64,000 nucleotides of DNA from Mycobacterium sp. MS1601 (lineage in GTDB: Bacteria > Actinomycetota > Actinomycetes > Mycobacteriales > Mycobacteriaceae): positions 3,906,001 to 3,970,000 of the forward strand of contig NZ_CP019420.1 in NCBI RefSeq assembly GCF_001984215.1. Reading direction: 5' to 3'. The translations under genes and the position numbers were made by a program. Under the pieces are notes generated by a model that was given only the letters and a program-made list of their open reading frames with translations, made no database searches and had not been told where the DNA came from. Positions 1 to 8,375 of the stretch are shown one piece after another (positions within the stretch are counted from its first letter, which is position 1; each line of letters starts with the position of its first letter).

Positions 1-1
1 C

Positions 2-409
2 CTGGTGGCCTACGGGAACTTCATCCACATCCTGCTCTATTTCCTGATCCCCTGGAGCATCATCAATCTCGTCGACTACTACCTGATCCGCAAGGGTGAG
101 TACCACGTCGAATCCTTCTTCCTGCCCTCGGGTGGCATCTACGGGCACTACAACATCGCAGCAGTAACCGCCTACGTCATCGGCTTCGTCGTGCAGTTGC
201 CCTTCATGTCCGGTGAGTGGTTCAACGGATTCGTCACCAATCTCATTGGTGGGATCGACCTTTCCTGGATCGTCGGATCTGTGGTGACCTTCTTCGTCTA
301 TATCCGACTGGTCCGTCGCCAGCCTCCCCTGCCGGATCCGGCCAGGGCTGCCGAAGAGTCAGCCAGCATTCCGCGGCAGTACCGCGACGTCGCCGAACCT
401 CGTTCCTGA
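2..409 (+). CDS. NCS1-family nucleobase/cation symporter, C-terminal part
   Basis: The gene enters from the left edge of the window and only its last ~135 codons are visible. The translation has three to four hydrophobic segments and a WSIINLVDYYLIRKGEY motif typical of the C-terminal half of NCS1 (cytosine/purines/uracil/thiamine/allantoin) permeases, followed by a polar cytoplasmic tail. NCS1 proteins import nitrogen heterocycles or related compounds by proton or sodium symport. It lies 35 nt upstream of and co-directional with the catabolic genes that follow, so it probably imports their substrate. The family assignment is fairly firm; the substrate cannot be read from this fragment. Confidence 0.8.
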   Translation: MVAYGNFIHILLYFLIPWSIINLVDYYLIRKGEYHVESFFLPSGGIYGHYNIAAVTAYVIGFVVQLPFMSGEWFNGFVTNLIGGIDLSWIVGSVVTFFVYIRLVRRQPPLPDPARAAEESASIPRQYRDVAEPRS

Positions 410-444
410 GCAACTCGAACAACGCAGAACACAAAGGAGATCTG

Positions 445-918
445 ATGATCGAAGCCATTGCGGGACTGGACATCCCCGCCAACGCCACCCGGCAGCGACT
501 GATGCCGTCGGACACCTGGGACTGGCATATGCCTACGCCGTTCTCCCAGGGCTGGCGCGTCGGCAACGTGGTGTTCGTCGGCGGTCAGTTGTCGGCCGAT
601 GCTCACGGCAACGTCGTGGGACACGGTGACATCGAGGTGCAGACCCGCAACGTGTTCGAGAACATCACCAAGACCCTGGCCGTGGCAGGCGCGGATTGGA
701 GCCATGTCGTCAAACTCAACACCTATTACTGCTTCGACGGTGACGGCGATGAGGTCCAACGCAACTGGGCCAAGATGACAGCCGTCCGCATGCAATACCT
801 ACCCGACCCGGGGCCGTGCGGCACTGCGGTTCGGGTGTCCGGCCTGATGTACGACGGCTTTCTCATTGAAGCCGAAGCAATCGCAGTGATAACCGATGGG
901 AGCACCACCAATGCCTGA
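445..918 (+). CDS. RidA/YjgF-like (Rid family) protein
   Basis: A 157-residue Rid-family protein. The ATG at 445 was chosen because AAAGGAG lies 7-13 nt upstream and the homologous region begins there. Family hallmarks are FSQGWRVGNVVFVGGQLSADA, the following HGDIEVQTRNVFENI stretch and a C-terminal VSGLMYDGFLIEAEAIAV strand. Canonical RidA deaminates enamine/imine intermediates such as 2-aminoacrylate with an arginine equivalent to E. coli Arg105. By my alignment that position is Gly126 here (PCGTAVRV), which points to a non-canonical Rid subgroup, often found in catabolic operons. Its end overlaps the next gene by 8 nt, so the two are likely co-translated. It probably hydrolyses an intermediate made by the downstream monooxygenase. 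Confidence 0.85.
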   Translation: MIEAIAGLDIPANATRQRLMPSDTWDWHMPTPFSQGWRVGNVVFVGGQLSADAHGNVVGHGDIEVQTRNVFENITKTLAVAGADWSHVVKLNTYYCFDGDGDEVQRNWAKMTAVRMQYLPDPGPCGTAVRVSGLMYDGFLIEAEAIAVITDGSTTNA

Positions 919-2401
919 AATCATCGACGCCGAGCGACTCCGCATCGACAAGGTGGTCGCCGCGCTGAAGGACAGTCCGGAACCGCATCTGCTCACCGGT
1001 GACCTGTACAAGCAAACCCTGCGTGATGGCCGCCGGATCGTGGACTCTCGTGGACAGGAGATCGAGGACGTCACAACACATCCGGACCTTCGTGCCGTGG
1101 AGACCACCGCCGCGGTGCTCGATGCGCAGTTCGACCCTCAATCGCGAAACATCCTCACCTACACCGGAGACGACGGCGCACGTCGCGGCATCGGCTGGCA
1201 GGTCCCGACGACGCGGGAGCATCTGCTGGCCAAGAAGAACAGCACGGAGTTCATCACCAAGCGAACCATGGGCGTCTACGGTCGACCGGTCGACTACGGC
1301 GCCATGATGGCGCTGGGGTTCCTGTCCACCATCGACCGAATCGAAGCGGAGAACCCGGAGTTTGCGCAGAACATCCGCGACTTCGTTTCGCTGTCGGCCG
1401 ATCACAACCTGCTGAGCACCGATCTGATTGCAGATCCCCAGTCGGACAAGAGTATTCCTCGCAACGAACGCCCTTCGCAGCTGCGGATCGTCAAGGAGAC
1501 TGCTGACGGTATCGTGCTCAACGGAGCGAAAGTGGCCGGCAGTATGGGCGCCCTCGGCCATTTCTTCACCTTGTCCACCACCTTGGGGCCGGGTCTGGGG
1601 CCGGACGCGGCCATCTGGGCGGCCATTCCGATCAACACCCCGGGTTTGACCCTGTTGCTCCGTGAGGCCACCGCGAAGATGGACTCGCCGCGTGCTGATC
1701 ACCCTCTCGACCACGCGGGCGAGGAGATGGACCAGATCATCATGTTCGACAACGTGTTCATCCCACGGGAGTACGTCTTCAGTGCGCACAACTTGAATCT
1801 GCTCACCCTCTACTACGAGAGCTGCGCCTTCTCGTTGTGGTCGGTGATGACCAGATTGGCTTTCCGTGCGGAGATCTTTGCCGGTGTGGCGCAGGTGATC
1901 ACCGAGATCCTGGGCACCGACAAGATTCCCGGCGTGCAGACCGCGGTCGCCGATGTGACGCTGTACGCGCAAACCCTCAAGGCCTATGCGTTGGCCACCA
2001 TCCACGAGTCGGTGGAGTGGAACGGCGTGCAGGTACCGAACCCGGAGCTGGTGACCGCCGGACGCCTGTACTCCATCGAGAACTACCCCAGGATCACCTA
2101 TCAGATCCAAGACCTCAGCGGTCAGGCCCTCATCGCGCGGTGGCCCGAGAAGGTCTGGGACCATCCTGAGTTCGGCCCCAAGATGGATGCCTACTTCCCG
2201 GGGACCGGGGTCACGGCGCGGGAGAAGAACACGTTCTTCAACTTTGTCTTCGACCTGCTCTCGGGTGCTCACGCGGGCCGGGTCGCGTTGTTCGAGAACG
2301 TCAATGCCACCCCGCCGGCCTTCGTGAAGGGCCTGGTTTACAGCAAGACCGACCGCAGTGTCGCTGCGCGCCTGGTGCGTGATTATGTAGGTATCTCCTA
2401 G
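911..2401 (+). CDS. HpaB-family FADH2-dependent monooxygenase (oxygenase component)
   Basis: A 496-residue protein of the 4-hydroxyphenylacetate 3-hydroxylase (HpaB/PvcC) family, which uses FADH2 supplied by a separate reductase to hydroxylate or open rings. Typical segments are YTGDDGARRGIGWQVP near residue 90, the central HNLLSTDLIADPQSDKS and GIVLNGAKVAGSMGA segments, the EEMDQIIMFDNVFIPREYVF stretch and an HAGRVALFENVN C-terminal stretch. Start 911 is preferred over the in-frame ATG at 896 because GGGAG sits 8 nt upstream of 911. The flavin reductase follows after 9 nt, giving a classic two-component pair. Neighbouring permease, hydrolase and Rid genes suggest a nitrogen-containing substrate rather than 4-hydroxyphenylacetate, but that is inference. 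Confidence 0.85.
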   Translation: MPEIIDAERLRIDKVVAALKDSPEPHLLTGDLYKQTLRDGRRIVDSRGQEIEDVTTHPDLRAVETTAAVLDAQFDPQSRNILTYTGDDGARRGIGWQVPTTREHLLAKKNSTEFITKRTMGVYGRPVDYGAMMALGFLSTIDRIEAENPEFAQNIRDFVSLSADHNLLSTDLIADPQSDKSIPRNERPSQLRIVKETADGIVLNGAKVAGSMGALGHFFTLSTTLGPGLGPDAAIWAAIPINTPGLTLLLREATAKMDSPRADHPLDHAGEEMDQIIMFDNVFIPREYVFSAHNLNLLTLYYESCAFSLWSVMTRLAFRAEIFAGVAQVITEILGTDKIPGVQTAVADVTLYAQTLKAYALATIHESVEWNGVQVPNPELVTAGRLYSIENYPRITYQIQDLSGQALIARWPEKVWDHPEFGPKMDAYFPGTGVTAREKNTFFNFVFDLLSGAHAGRVALFENVNATPPAFVKGLVYSKTDRSVAARLVRDYVGIS

Positions 2402-2410
2402 GGAGCCATC

Positions 2411-2986
2411 ATGAACTCGACCCAAACAGACCGAATCGTCGAACAGAGTTCGATCGCCCCGTCTGCCGAATTGCCGGTGAATGTGGCCGCACCAACCGAG
2501 CAGACCCCGAACTTCGTCGAGGCGATGCGGGTACTGGCCACCGGAGTGGTGATCCTGACCGTCGACGTCGACGGTCAACCGTGGGGGGTGACCATCAGTT
2601 CGTGTTCTTCGCTGTCGGCGGCACCCCCGCGACTGGTGTGCTCGCTGAAATCGAATTCGGCTGCGGCCGCGGCGATAGCTTCCGGGGACCGGTTCGGTAT
2701 CAACATCCTCTCGGCTGCTCAGGTCGACCTGGCGGCGAGCTCAGCCCAGCCGGGTACGCCAAAGTTCCTGCATCCCGACGTGTTGATCCATCGCGACAAC
2801 CCCGAGGTCGCAACGCCACAGATCGCCGGCGCTCTGTACAACCTGGACTGCGAGGTGGTCTCCCGGGTGCAGATCATCGAGCACGATCTTGTTGTCGGTC
2901 AGGTGCGCTGGTCGAACTGCGGGCCTGAGCATGACCCGCTGCTGTACTTCAACAAATCATTCCGAGCACTGGCTCGGCAGACCTGA
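2411..2986 (+). CDS. flavin reductase (FMN/FAD-binding split-barrel) component
   Basis: A 191-residue flavin:NAD(P)H oxidoreductase of the HpaC/RutF split-barrel family. About 35 N-terminal residues are unrelated linker. The domain starts at FVEAMRVLATGVVILTVDVDG and contains the hallmark GVTISSCSSLSAAPPRLVC and GDRFGINILSA segments. It would use NAD(P)H to reduce free flavin and pass it to the HpaB-type oxygenase encoded just upstream. The ATG at 2411 follows a GGGAG-type ribosome site overlapping the upstream stop. The stop at 2984-2986 leaves only 10 nt before the next gene, so the operon continues. Confidence 0.88.
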   Translation: MNSTQTDRIVEQSSIAPSAELPVNVAAPTEQTPNFVEAMRVLATGVVILTVDVDGQPWGVTISSCSSLSAAPPRLVCSLKSNSAAAAAIASGDRFGINILSAAQVDLAASSAQPGTPKFLHPDVLIHRDNPEVATPQIAGALYNLDCEVVSRVQIIEHDLVVGQVRWSNCGPEHDPLLYFNKSFRALARQT

Positions 2987-2996
2987 GGGAATGAGA

Positions 2997-3829
2997 ATGA
3001 CTGTCGTCACACGCAGCGAGTTGATCGCAGAGGGTCAGCGCAAAGCTGTGGAAGAGTTCGCAGTTCGCAGCGCTCCGGCCAGCACCCCGCTTTTGGGCAG
3101 TGGGCTGTTGGATCGATCGCAGAAAGTGGTCGATCTGACTCGTCCGCTGTACGAAGGCATGCCCATGTGGTTCGGTCATCAGAAGACGTTCACTCCGACA
3201 AATCAGGATCACGAAGGGTTCAAACGTCAGCACCACACCGAGATCGGTTTCTATGCACGAAATCTGATCATCAGTGAGCACGCCGGAACGCATACTGATG
3301 CCACCATCGAGTATGACCCGGCAGGTCTTCCCATCGACCAGTTGGCGCTCGAGATGTATTACGGTTCCGCGGTTTGCCTGGACCTGTCGGAAGCCCAGTT
3401 CGTCGACCCCGATCCGGATTATCGGGGGTGGGCCACCGAAGACGTGGTGCGGCGGGCGGAGGCCAAACTGGAAGCCGCGGGGAGGAGATTCGCCGCGGGG
3501 ACATCGTTTTGGCCTGGTTCGACTACGGTGACCGGCACTTTCCGACGCCGCAGTACATCAACCACAACCCGGGTTTCTCCTGGGACGGGCTGGAGTATCT
3601 GGCCAAGAAGGGTGTGGTGAACATCGGCACCGATTGCAGTGCGATCGACCACAGCGACGATGGCAAGTTCAGCGGGCACATGGTGTGCAAGAAATACGGA
3701 CTGGTGAACACCGAACACTTGGCCAACCTCGGCCAGTTGGTCAACACCCGATTCCAATTCTTCGGATTGCCGTTGAACATCACCGGCGGGACCGGTTCGC
3801 CGATCCGCGCCATTGCCGTGGTGTCCTGA
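2997..3829 (+). pseudogene. cyclase-family hydrolase (PF04199-like), frameshifted
   Basis: Two adjacent frames together encode one cyclase-family protein of about 277 residues. The family includes kynurenine formamidase and isatin hydrolase, which are metal-dependent amide/lactam hydrolases. The first frame carries VVDLTRPLYEGMPMWFG and the metal-binding SEHAGTHTDAT motif. It reads correctly to about residue 161, then goes wrong at a G run at 3479-3482. The next frame continues the protein as EEIRRGDIVLAWFDYGDRHF through IGTDCSAIDH to the stop at 3827-3829. One extra G in that run restores a single intact frame. So this is either a one-base deletion inactivating the gene or a homopolymer sequencing error. 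The start at 2997 has GAGGGA 6 nt upstream. Confidence 0.85.
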
Positions 3830-3840
3830 ATCGACTTGGC

Positions 3841-3877
3841 CGGGACGGTCGCGCTGCAGCGCCGCGTGACCGTCCCG
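3841..3877 (+). terminator. hairpin between cyclase gene and VOC gene
   Basis: A 10-bp inverted repeat, CGGGACGGTC / GACCGTCCCG, encloses a 17-nt loop that itself contains the 12-bp palindrome GCGCTGCAGCGC. There is no T tract, as is common in mycobacterial terminators. It could attenuate transcription into the downstream genes or stabilise the upstream message. Confidence 0.4.
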
Positions 3878-3903
3878 ATCTCTTCCTGTGAGGTTGTTCA
3901 TTC

Positions 3904-4560
3904 GTGCTCTTCGATCACATCATCATCGCGACAACGGATCTGGATCGGTCCGCACACACTCTCGCCGCACAGACCGGTCTCACCGCGGTCGAGGGCGGCC
4001 TACACGACGGCTTGGGAACCCACAACCGGATTGTTCCGCTGGGCCGGGGTTACCTCGAGCTGGTGGCTGTGCACGATCCGGAGATGGCTGCCAGCAACGT
4101 GTTCGGGCAGCTGGTGGTCAATGCGCTCGGCCGCCGGGACGAGGCACTGGCAGGATGGGCGGTGGAGGTCTCCGCCGCCGAACTCGCGCGGCGGGCACGT
4201 GCTGGGACGTTGGAGATCGGGCGACTCACCCGGGCCGGGGTGGGAATCGATCATGCCGGGATGTCGCACGCCATCACTTCACCCGGGTTGCCGTTCTTCC
4301 TGGCCCGCGATGAGCAACGGGCGCATCCGCAACATTTGGCTGCCGAGCACAGGAGTTCGCCGCGCGGCAGGATCGCGGTGGCGGTCGGGGAGAGCGCCGC
4401 CGAGATGGACCGCTGGTTGGGCTCGACGACGCCGCTTGCCGGGCAGTGCGCTCTGACCTGTACGGGTAGCGGTCGTGGCGTGATGTCGGTCGCGGTCGAA
4501 ACCTCGTCCGGAACGGCCGTACTCACCGACGCGCTGCCGACCGGGAACGGGGCGCAGTGA
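3904..4560 (+). CDS. VOC-superfamily (glyoxalase-like domain) protein
   Basis: A 218-residue protein starting MLFDHIIIATTDLDRSAHTL, the beta-alpha-beta opening of a glyoxalase/VOC domain, followed by GYLELVAVHDPE as a second metal-pocket strand. It resembles the Glyoxalase_3 group, whose members are mostly of unknown reaction but carry one metal site. The start is GTG at 3904, about 10 nt after GAGG. Its stop overlaps the GTG of the next gene by 4 nt, so it belongs to the same transcription unit as the M20 amidohydrolase. It may act as an isomerase, lyase or dioxygenase step; none is demonstrable here. Confidence 0.75.
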   Translation: MLFDHIIIATTDLDRSAHTLAAQTGLTAVEGGLHDGLGTHNRIVPLGRGYLELVAVHDPEMAASNVFGQLVVNALGRRDEALAGWAVEVSAAELARRARAGTLEIGRLTRAGVGIDHAGMSHAITSPGLPFFLARDEQRAHPQHLAAEHRSSPRGRIAVAVGESAAEMDRWLGSTTPLAGQCALTCTGSGRGVMSVAVETSSGTAVLTDALPTGNGAQ

Positions 4561-5732
4561 TCACCGCCCTACAGCGGTTGCGGCGTGAGCTGCACGCCGT
4601 ACCCGAAGTGGGCCTGGAACTTCCTGAGACACAGTCGATCGTGTTGCGGGAGCTCCAGGAGCTGGGAATGACGATCAAGACCGGTGCGGCGCTGAGTTCC
4701 GTCACCGCTGTGCTGTCGGGTACCGGCAGGTGCGCGGACGGACACCGGCCAACGGTGCTGATGCGGTCGGACATGGATGCGTTGCCGGTCAAAGAGGTGA
4801 CCCGTCTGCCCTATGCCGCCACCGGTGACTCGATGCATGCCTGCGGACACGACCTGCACATGGCGGCGTTGTTGGGAGCGGCCAGAGCGCTCTCGGCGCG
4901 ACGCGATGAAGTGCGCGGCGACGTGGTGTTCATGTTCCAACCCGGCGAAGAGGCCTGGGGTGGTGCGCAGTTGATGCTGTCGGAGGGGGTGCTCACGGCC
5001 AGCGGTCGCCGGGTGGATGCGGCGTTGGGTGTCCATGTTCTGTCCTATGGGCTGCCGGCGGGCACCTTCGGGTTCTTGCCGGGTGCGGTGCTGTCGGGAT
5101 CGAACATTCTCACCATTGGCTTTCACGGTCGAGGCGGGCACGGTTCGGCGCCTCATCTGGCAGCCGACCCGGTGCCGGCGGCTGCGGAGTTCATTTCGGC
5201 GGTCCAAGTGGCACTCAGCCGGGGGATTTCGATGTTCGAGCCGGTGACGTTGACCTTCGGTCTACTCCGCGCCGGTACCCAGCACAATGTGATCGCCGAT
5301 AGCGCCGAGGTCGGAGGCACCCTGCGCAGCTACTCCAAACCGGTCACGGCTCGCGCTTTGGCGTTGGTGCACAAGGCGGCCCATGGGGTGGCGGCGGCGC
5401 ACGGTCTGCGCGCCGAGATCGAGGTGCGGCAGGACACCATTCCCACGGTGTGTGATGGGCGGGAGAGCGGTATCGCCGAGGCGGTGGCAACGGCGGTGCT
5501 GGGCGACGAACAGGTGCGACGGCTGGACCGGCCGTACAGTATCTCCGAGGACTTCAGTTGGGTGCTCGATGAGGTACCCGGAGTTTTTGTCATGGTCGGA
5601 GCCGGCGCATCCACGGACCCCGATCCTCCGGCAAACCATTCGCCGCGTGCGCTTTTCGACGATTCGGTCGTCGACCGGATCGCGCAGTTCGAGACCGAGT
5701 GGGCGATCACCCGGCTGGCGGAGCCGGTATGA
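4557..5732 (+). CDS. M20-family metallo-amidohydrolase
   Basis: A 391-residue M20D-type amidohydrolase, related to hippurate/N-acyl-amino-acid hydrolases. Visible motifs are LRRELHAVPEVGLELPET at the N terminus, MRSDMDALPVKE, the metal-binding ACGHDLHMA, FMFQPGEEAWGGA with the catalytic glutamates, and the lid-domain GRGGHGSAPHLAADP. The GTG start overlaps the VOC stop (GTGA) and the stop overlaps the serine dehydratase start (ATGA), so the three genes are translationally coupled. The enzyme would release an amino acid from an acyl or carbamoyl amide. Placed before serine dehydratase, N-acylserine or a related product is a plausible substrate, but this is inference. Confidence 0.85.
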   Translation: MITALQRLRRELHAVPEVGLELPETQSIVLRELQELGMTIKTGAALSSVTAVLSGTGRCADGHRPTVLMRSDMDALPVKEVTRLPYAATGDSMHACGHDLHMAALLGAARALSARRDEVRGDVVFMFQPGEEAWGGAQLMLSEGVLTASGRRVDAALGVHVLSYGLPAGTFGFLPGAVLSGSNILTIGFHGRGGHGSAPHLAADPVPAAAEFISAVQVALSRGISMFEPVTLTFGLLRAGTQHNVIADSAEVGGTLRSYSKPVTARALALVHKAAHGVAAAHGLRAEIEVRQDTIPTVCDGRESGIAEAVATAVLGDEQVRRLDRPYSISEDFSWVLDEVPGVFVMVGAGASTDPDPPANHSPRALFDDSVVDRIAQFETEWAITRLAEPV

Positions 5733-7123
5733 AGAGGCAACCTCGCGCACAGGCCACCGACACCTCGCTGTTCGACCTGTTCTCCATTGGCATCGGGCCG
5801 TCGTCGTCGCACACGGTGGGACCCATGCGCGCGGCCGCCCAGGCGGTGGACGGGCTGGTGTCCGCCGGTTGTCTGGAAGCGGTGTCAGCGGTAACCGTCG
5901 TGCTCTACGGATCGCTGGCCGCCACAGGCTTGGGACACGGCACCCCGGATGCAGTGATCGCCGGGCTGGAGGGTGCCGATCCCCAGACCTGCGACCCGGC
6001 TGGGGTGCGGGGCCGGTGGGACCGGCTGGGGGATACCGGGGTGGTGTGGCTGGGTGGGATCCATCGGGTGTCGATGGTGAAGGAAGACATCGAGTTTCGA
6101 CCGCACGTGCGACACCCGCGGCATACCAATGCCGTCGAGTTCGTCTTCCGCGACCGCACCGCACAAGTGGTGTTCCGTGATCTGGCCTATTCGGTCGGCG
6201 GGGGTTTTGTCGTCCGCGCAGACGAGCGGTGCGAGAGTTCGCACCGTACGGTGTGGCGCAGCTACGGTTCGGCCGCCGAGCTGCTGGCCACCTGCGACGA
6301 ATGGGGCGTCGACATGGCCGAGGTCATGCTCCGCAACGAGATTGTCTGCAGCGGTGGTGATTACCAGGCCGCGGCCCGGCAGTGCAACCAGCGCCTCGAC
6401 GACATCGCCACAGCGATGAGGGCCTGTGTCGCAGCAGGACTACGCGGCTCCGGCGCGCTGCCCGGGCCACTGCGGGTGCCGCGCCGCGCGGCCGGTATCG
6501 CGCAGCGACTCGCTGCGGACCGGTCGGGCCGCGATCTCGCGGTGGAGTGGCTGCATGCCTATGCCATCGCCGTCAACGAAGAAAATGCTGCGGGCAACCG
6601 AATCGTCACCGCCCCGACCAACGGGGCGGCCGGGATTGTCCCCGCGGTCTTGTCCTACTGCGAACAGTTTCTGGACGCGACCCCGGAGATGGTGCGCACC
6701 TATCTCCTCACCGCCGGCGCGATCGGCATCCTCATCAAGAGCAACGCGTCGATCTCCGGTGCCGAACTCGGCTGCCAGGGCGAGGTGGGTTCGGCGTGTG
6801 CCATGGCCGCCGCAGGACTGTGTGCACTGCTGGGCGGAACGCCGGCGCAGATCGAAAACGCTGCTGAGATCGCGATCGAACACCATCTCGGGCTCACGTG
6901 CGACCCGGTCGGAGGCTTGGTTCAGATTCCGTGCATCGAACGTAATGCGGTGGCGTCGGGTACCGCGCTGTCGGCGGCGCGATTGGCGATGCACGGGACC
7001 GGTCGCCACCACGTGTCCCTGGACGTCGTGATCGAGACCATGCGCCAGACCGGAAATGACATGTCCGATCGTTACAAGGAAACCTCGACCGGCGGCTTGG
7101 CCGTCAACGTGGTGGAGTGCTGA
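5729..7123 (+). CDS. sdaA: L-serine ammonia-lyase (iron-sulfur type)
   Basis: A 464-residue single-chain L-serine dehydratase converting L-serine to pyruvate and ammonia. The N-terminal domain has [21 protein letters not shown]. The catalytic domain has [38 protein letters not shown] and [18 protein letters not shown], which contain the cysteines that bind the [4Fe-4S] cluster. The length matches the family. The ATG at 5729 overlaps the M20 stop. As the last gene of the operon it suggests that serine (or glycine converted to serine) is an end product of the pathway. Confidence 0.93.
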   Translation: MKRQPRAQATDTSLFDLFSIGIGPSSSHTVGPMRAAAQAVDGLVSAGCLEAVSAVTVVLYGSLAATGLGHGTPDAVIAGLEGADPQTCDPAGVRGRWDRLGDTGVVWLGGIHRVSMVKEDIEFRPHVRHPRHTNAVEFVFRDRTAQVVFRDLAYSVGGGFVVRADERCESSHRTVWRSYGSAAELLATCDEWGVDMAEVMLRNEIVCSGGDYQAAARQCNQRLDDIATAMRACVAAGLRGSGALPGPLRVPRRAAGIAQRLAADRSGRDLAVEWLHAYAIAVNEENAAGNRIVTAPTNGAAGIVPAVLSYCEQFLDATPEMVRTYLLTAGAIGILIKSNASISGAELGCQGEVGSACAMAAAGLCALLGGTPAQIENAAEIAIEHHLGLTCDPVGGLVQIPCIERNAVASGTALSAARLAMHGTGRHHVSLDVVIETMRQTGNDMSDRYKETSTGGLAVNVVEC

Positions 7124-7133
7124 GCCCGACTGG

Positions 7134-7994
7134 TCACGATATCGGGATCTGGACGCCCTCGGACGGCTGCACGATCACAAATCCGTTGCCGTGGAACGAG
7201 ACCTGTACTGCTTCGCCGGAGCCGCGGCCGATCAGGGCCCCTGCCTTGAAACTGGTCCTCAGCTGCGTCTGCAGGTTCGCCGACCATGCCACGATCGCGT
7301 TGGTGTCGGCGAAGGTGGGCGCTTCGGCGGCGTTGAGCACCACCGGCGGCCCGTCGGTGGTCAAGGCGACCCAGCCCGACCCCCGGAAAGTGGTGTTGAA
7401 CAGCCCACCGGCGGCGATGCTGGCGCCCTTCACGCGTTCGATGTTCCAGTCCAGGCTCTGTGAGAAGGCCAGCACGTTCTTGCCGCTGATCGACAGCCCC
7501 GAGTTGGTGATCTGCAGCAGGTGGACGTCGTAGGCGCGGTCGGCGAGGAACACGTCACCTTGGCCCTGGCAGCGCATCAGCGGCAGACCCTCGCCCGTCA
7601 GCGCCTTCTTGAGGAACTTGGACGCACCACTGCCTTCGTAACCGAAGTCGACGTTGCCCTGGTAGGCGACCATCGATCCCTGCCGGGCCATGAACGGCTC
7701 ACCCAGGCGAACCCGGAGCATCTTGATGTTCTGGTTGGCGATCGGGCGGGATTCCTTCTCGCTGAATCTGCCGTCCACCAGATCGCCGCTGATCCCGGCG
7801 AAGCCGTCACCCTGAGGTGCCGGCTGAGACACGGGTTGGGCCTGGGGCTCAGGCGGTGGTGGCGCACCTATGGGCGCGCTGAACTGTTGCCCCTGGTGGT
7901 GCACTTGGTCGGTCCACTGGAACCCGTCCCACCAACGGACTTCGTATCGGCCCTCGGGGTCGGGTTGCCAGCTGCCCTGATTCGGTCCGGTCAC
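7134..7994 (-). CDS. DUF2510 plus AIM24-family protein
   Basis: A 286-residue protein with two parts. Residues ~7-30 form a short DUF2510 module (GSWQPDPEGRYEVRWWDG). After a proline-rich linker, an AIM24-like beta-rich domain (from about residue 70) carries KMLRVRLGEPFMARQGSMVAYQGNV, FLADRAYDVHLLQI and GLFNTTFRGSGWVAL. AIM24 proteins are often annotated as tryptophan-RNA-attenuator-like and are of unknown function in actinobacteria. I chose the GTG at 7994 because TACGCT lies exactly 6 nt upstream, fitting a leaderless transcript. The longer frame upstream has no ribosome site. It converges on sdaA with a 10-nt gap. Confidence 0.75.
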   Translation of the reverse strand: MTGPNQGSWQPDPEGRYEVRWWDGFQWTDQVHHQGQQFSAPIGAPPPPEPQAQPVSQPAPQGDGFAGISGDLVDGRFSEKESRPIANQNIKMLRVRLGEPFMARQGSMVAYQGNVDFGYEGSGASKFLKKALTGEGLPLMRCQGQGDVFLADRAYDVHLLQITNSGLSISGKNVLAFSQSLDWNIERVKGASIAAGGLFNTTFRGSGWVALTTDGPPVVLNAAEAPTFADTNAIVAWSANLQTQLRTSFKAGALIGRGSGEAVQVSFHGNGFVIVQPSEGVQIPIS

Positions 7995-8000
7995 GTTCAC

Positions 8001-8006
8001 AGCGTA
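8001..8006 (-). promoter_or_regulatory. -10 hexamer of leaderless AIM24 gene
   Basis: TACGCT on the minus strand (TANNNT class) ends 6 nt before the GTG at 7994, placing the transcription start at or next to the start codon. Confidence 0.5.
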
Positions 8007-8113
8007 TGCCAAGCAAGCGCCGGGTTCGGCGAGCGGAGTTTGTCCGCGAGCGGGAGGCCGGCCGCCGGCGTAACCGCCCGATTGGAGAGCGCTGAACTGG
8101 CATTCTGGAGAAC

Positions 8114-8314
8114 ATGGCCAAAGAAATCGACCGGGCGCGGGCGCAGAGTGCACTCGCCGTCGTCAAACAGCATCCGGGGATGGCGTTGTTCCTGGCATCC
8201 CCGGCGATCGTCGCACTGGGCGTGATGTGGTGGGTGTTCGGCACGGGGTGGGCGGCCGTGCTGCTCATCGCGCTGCTGCTCGGCGGGGGAGTGGCGCTGC
8301 TGCTCAAGCGTTGA
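8114..8314 (+). CDS. small two-helix membrane protein
   Basis: A 66-residue protein with a short charged N terminus (MAKEIDRARAQSALAVVK) and two hydrophobic segments: GMALFLASPAIVALGVMWWV, and AAVLLIALLLGGGVALLL ending in KR. It has a GGAG ribosome site 6 nt before the ATG. It is transcribed away from the AIM24 gene, about 110 nt from its start. I do not recognise a function; the shape suggests a small inner-membrane hairpin protein. Confidence 0.6.
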   Translation: MAKEIDRARAQSALAVVKQHPGMALFLASPAIVALGVMWWVFGTGWAAVLLIALLLGGGVALLLKR

Positions 8315-8323
8315 CGTTTCACC

Positions 8324-8339
8324 GGCGGCGAACGCCGCC
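8324..8339 (+). terminator. GC-rich hairpin after small membrane gene
   Basis: GGCGGC-GAAC-GCCGCC forms a compact stem-loop 9 nt after the stop of the 66-residue gene and upstream of the next gene. No T run follows, so terminator function is only probable. Confidence 0.4.
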
Positions 8340-8359
8340 CCGCACCGTTTGTAACGGTG

Positions 8360-8375
8360 TAATCATGTAATCATG
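8360..8375 (+). promoter_or_regulatory. tandem TAATCATG repeat overlapping a start codon
   Basis: Two perfect back-to-back copies of TAATCATG, the second containing the ATG start of the following gene. They are preceded by TGTAACGG. This AT-rich direct repeat stands out in GC-rich DNA and looks like an operator, or a site for translation control, of the gene at 8373. Confidence 0.45.

Noticed and set aside
217..444. N-terminal extension of the RidA-like protein
   Set aside because: It overlaps the permease gene in another frame, is Arg-rich, and a good ribosome site precedes the ATG at 445.
863..2578. 571-codon open frame on the minus strand
   Set aside because: Antisense shadow of the HpaB-type gene; its translation is low-complexity His/Arg/Gly/Val-rich with no domain, while the plus strand encodes a clear family.
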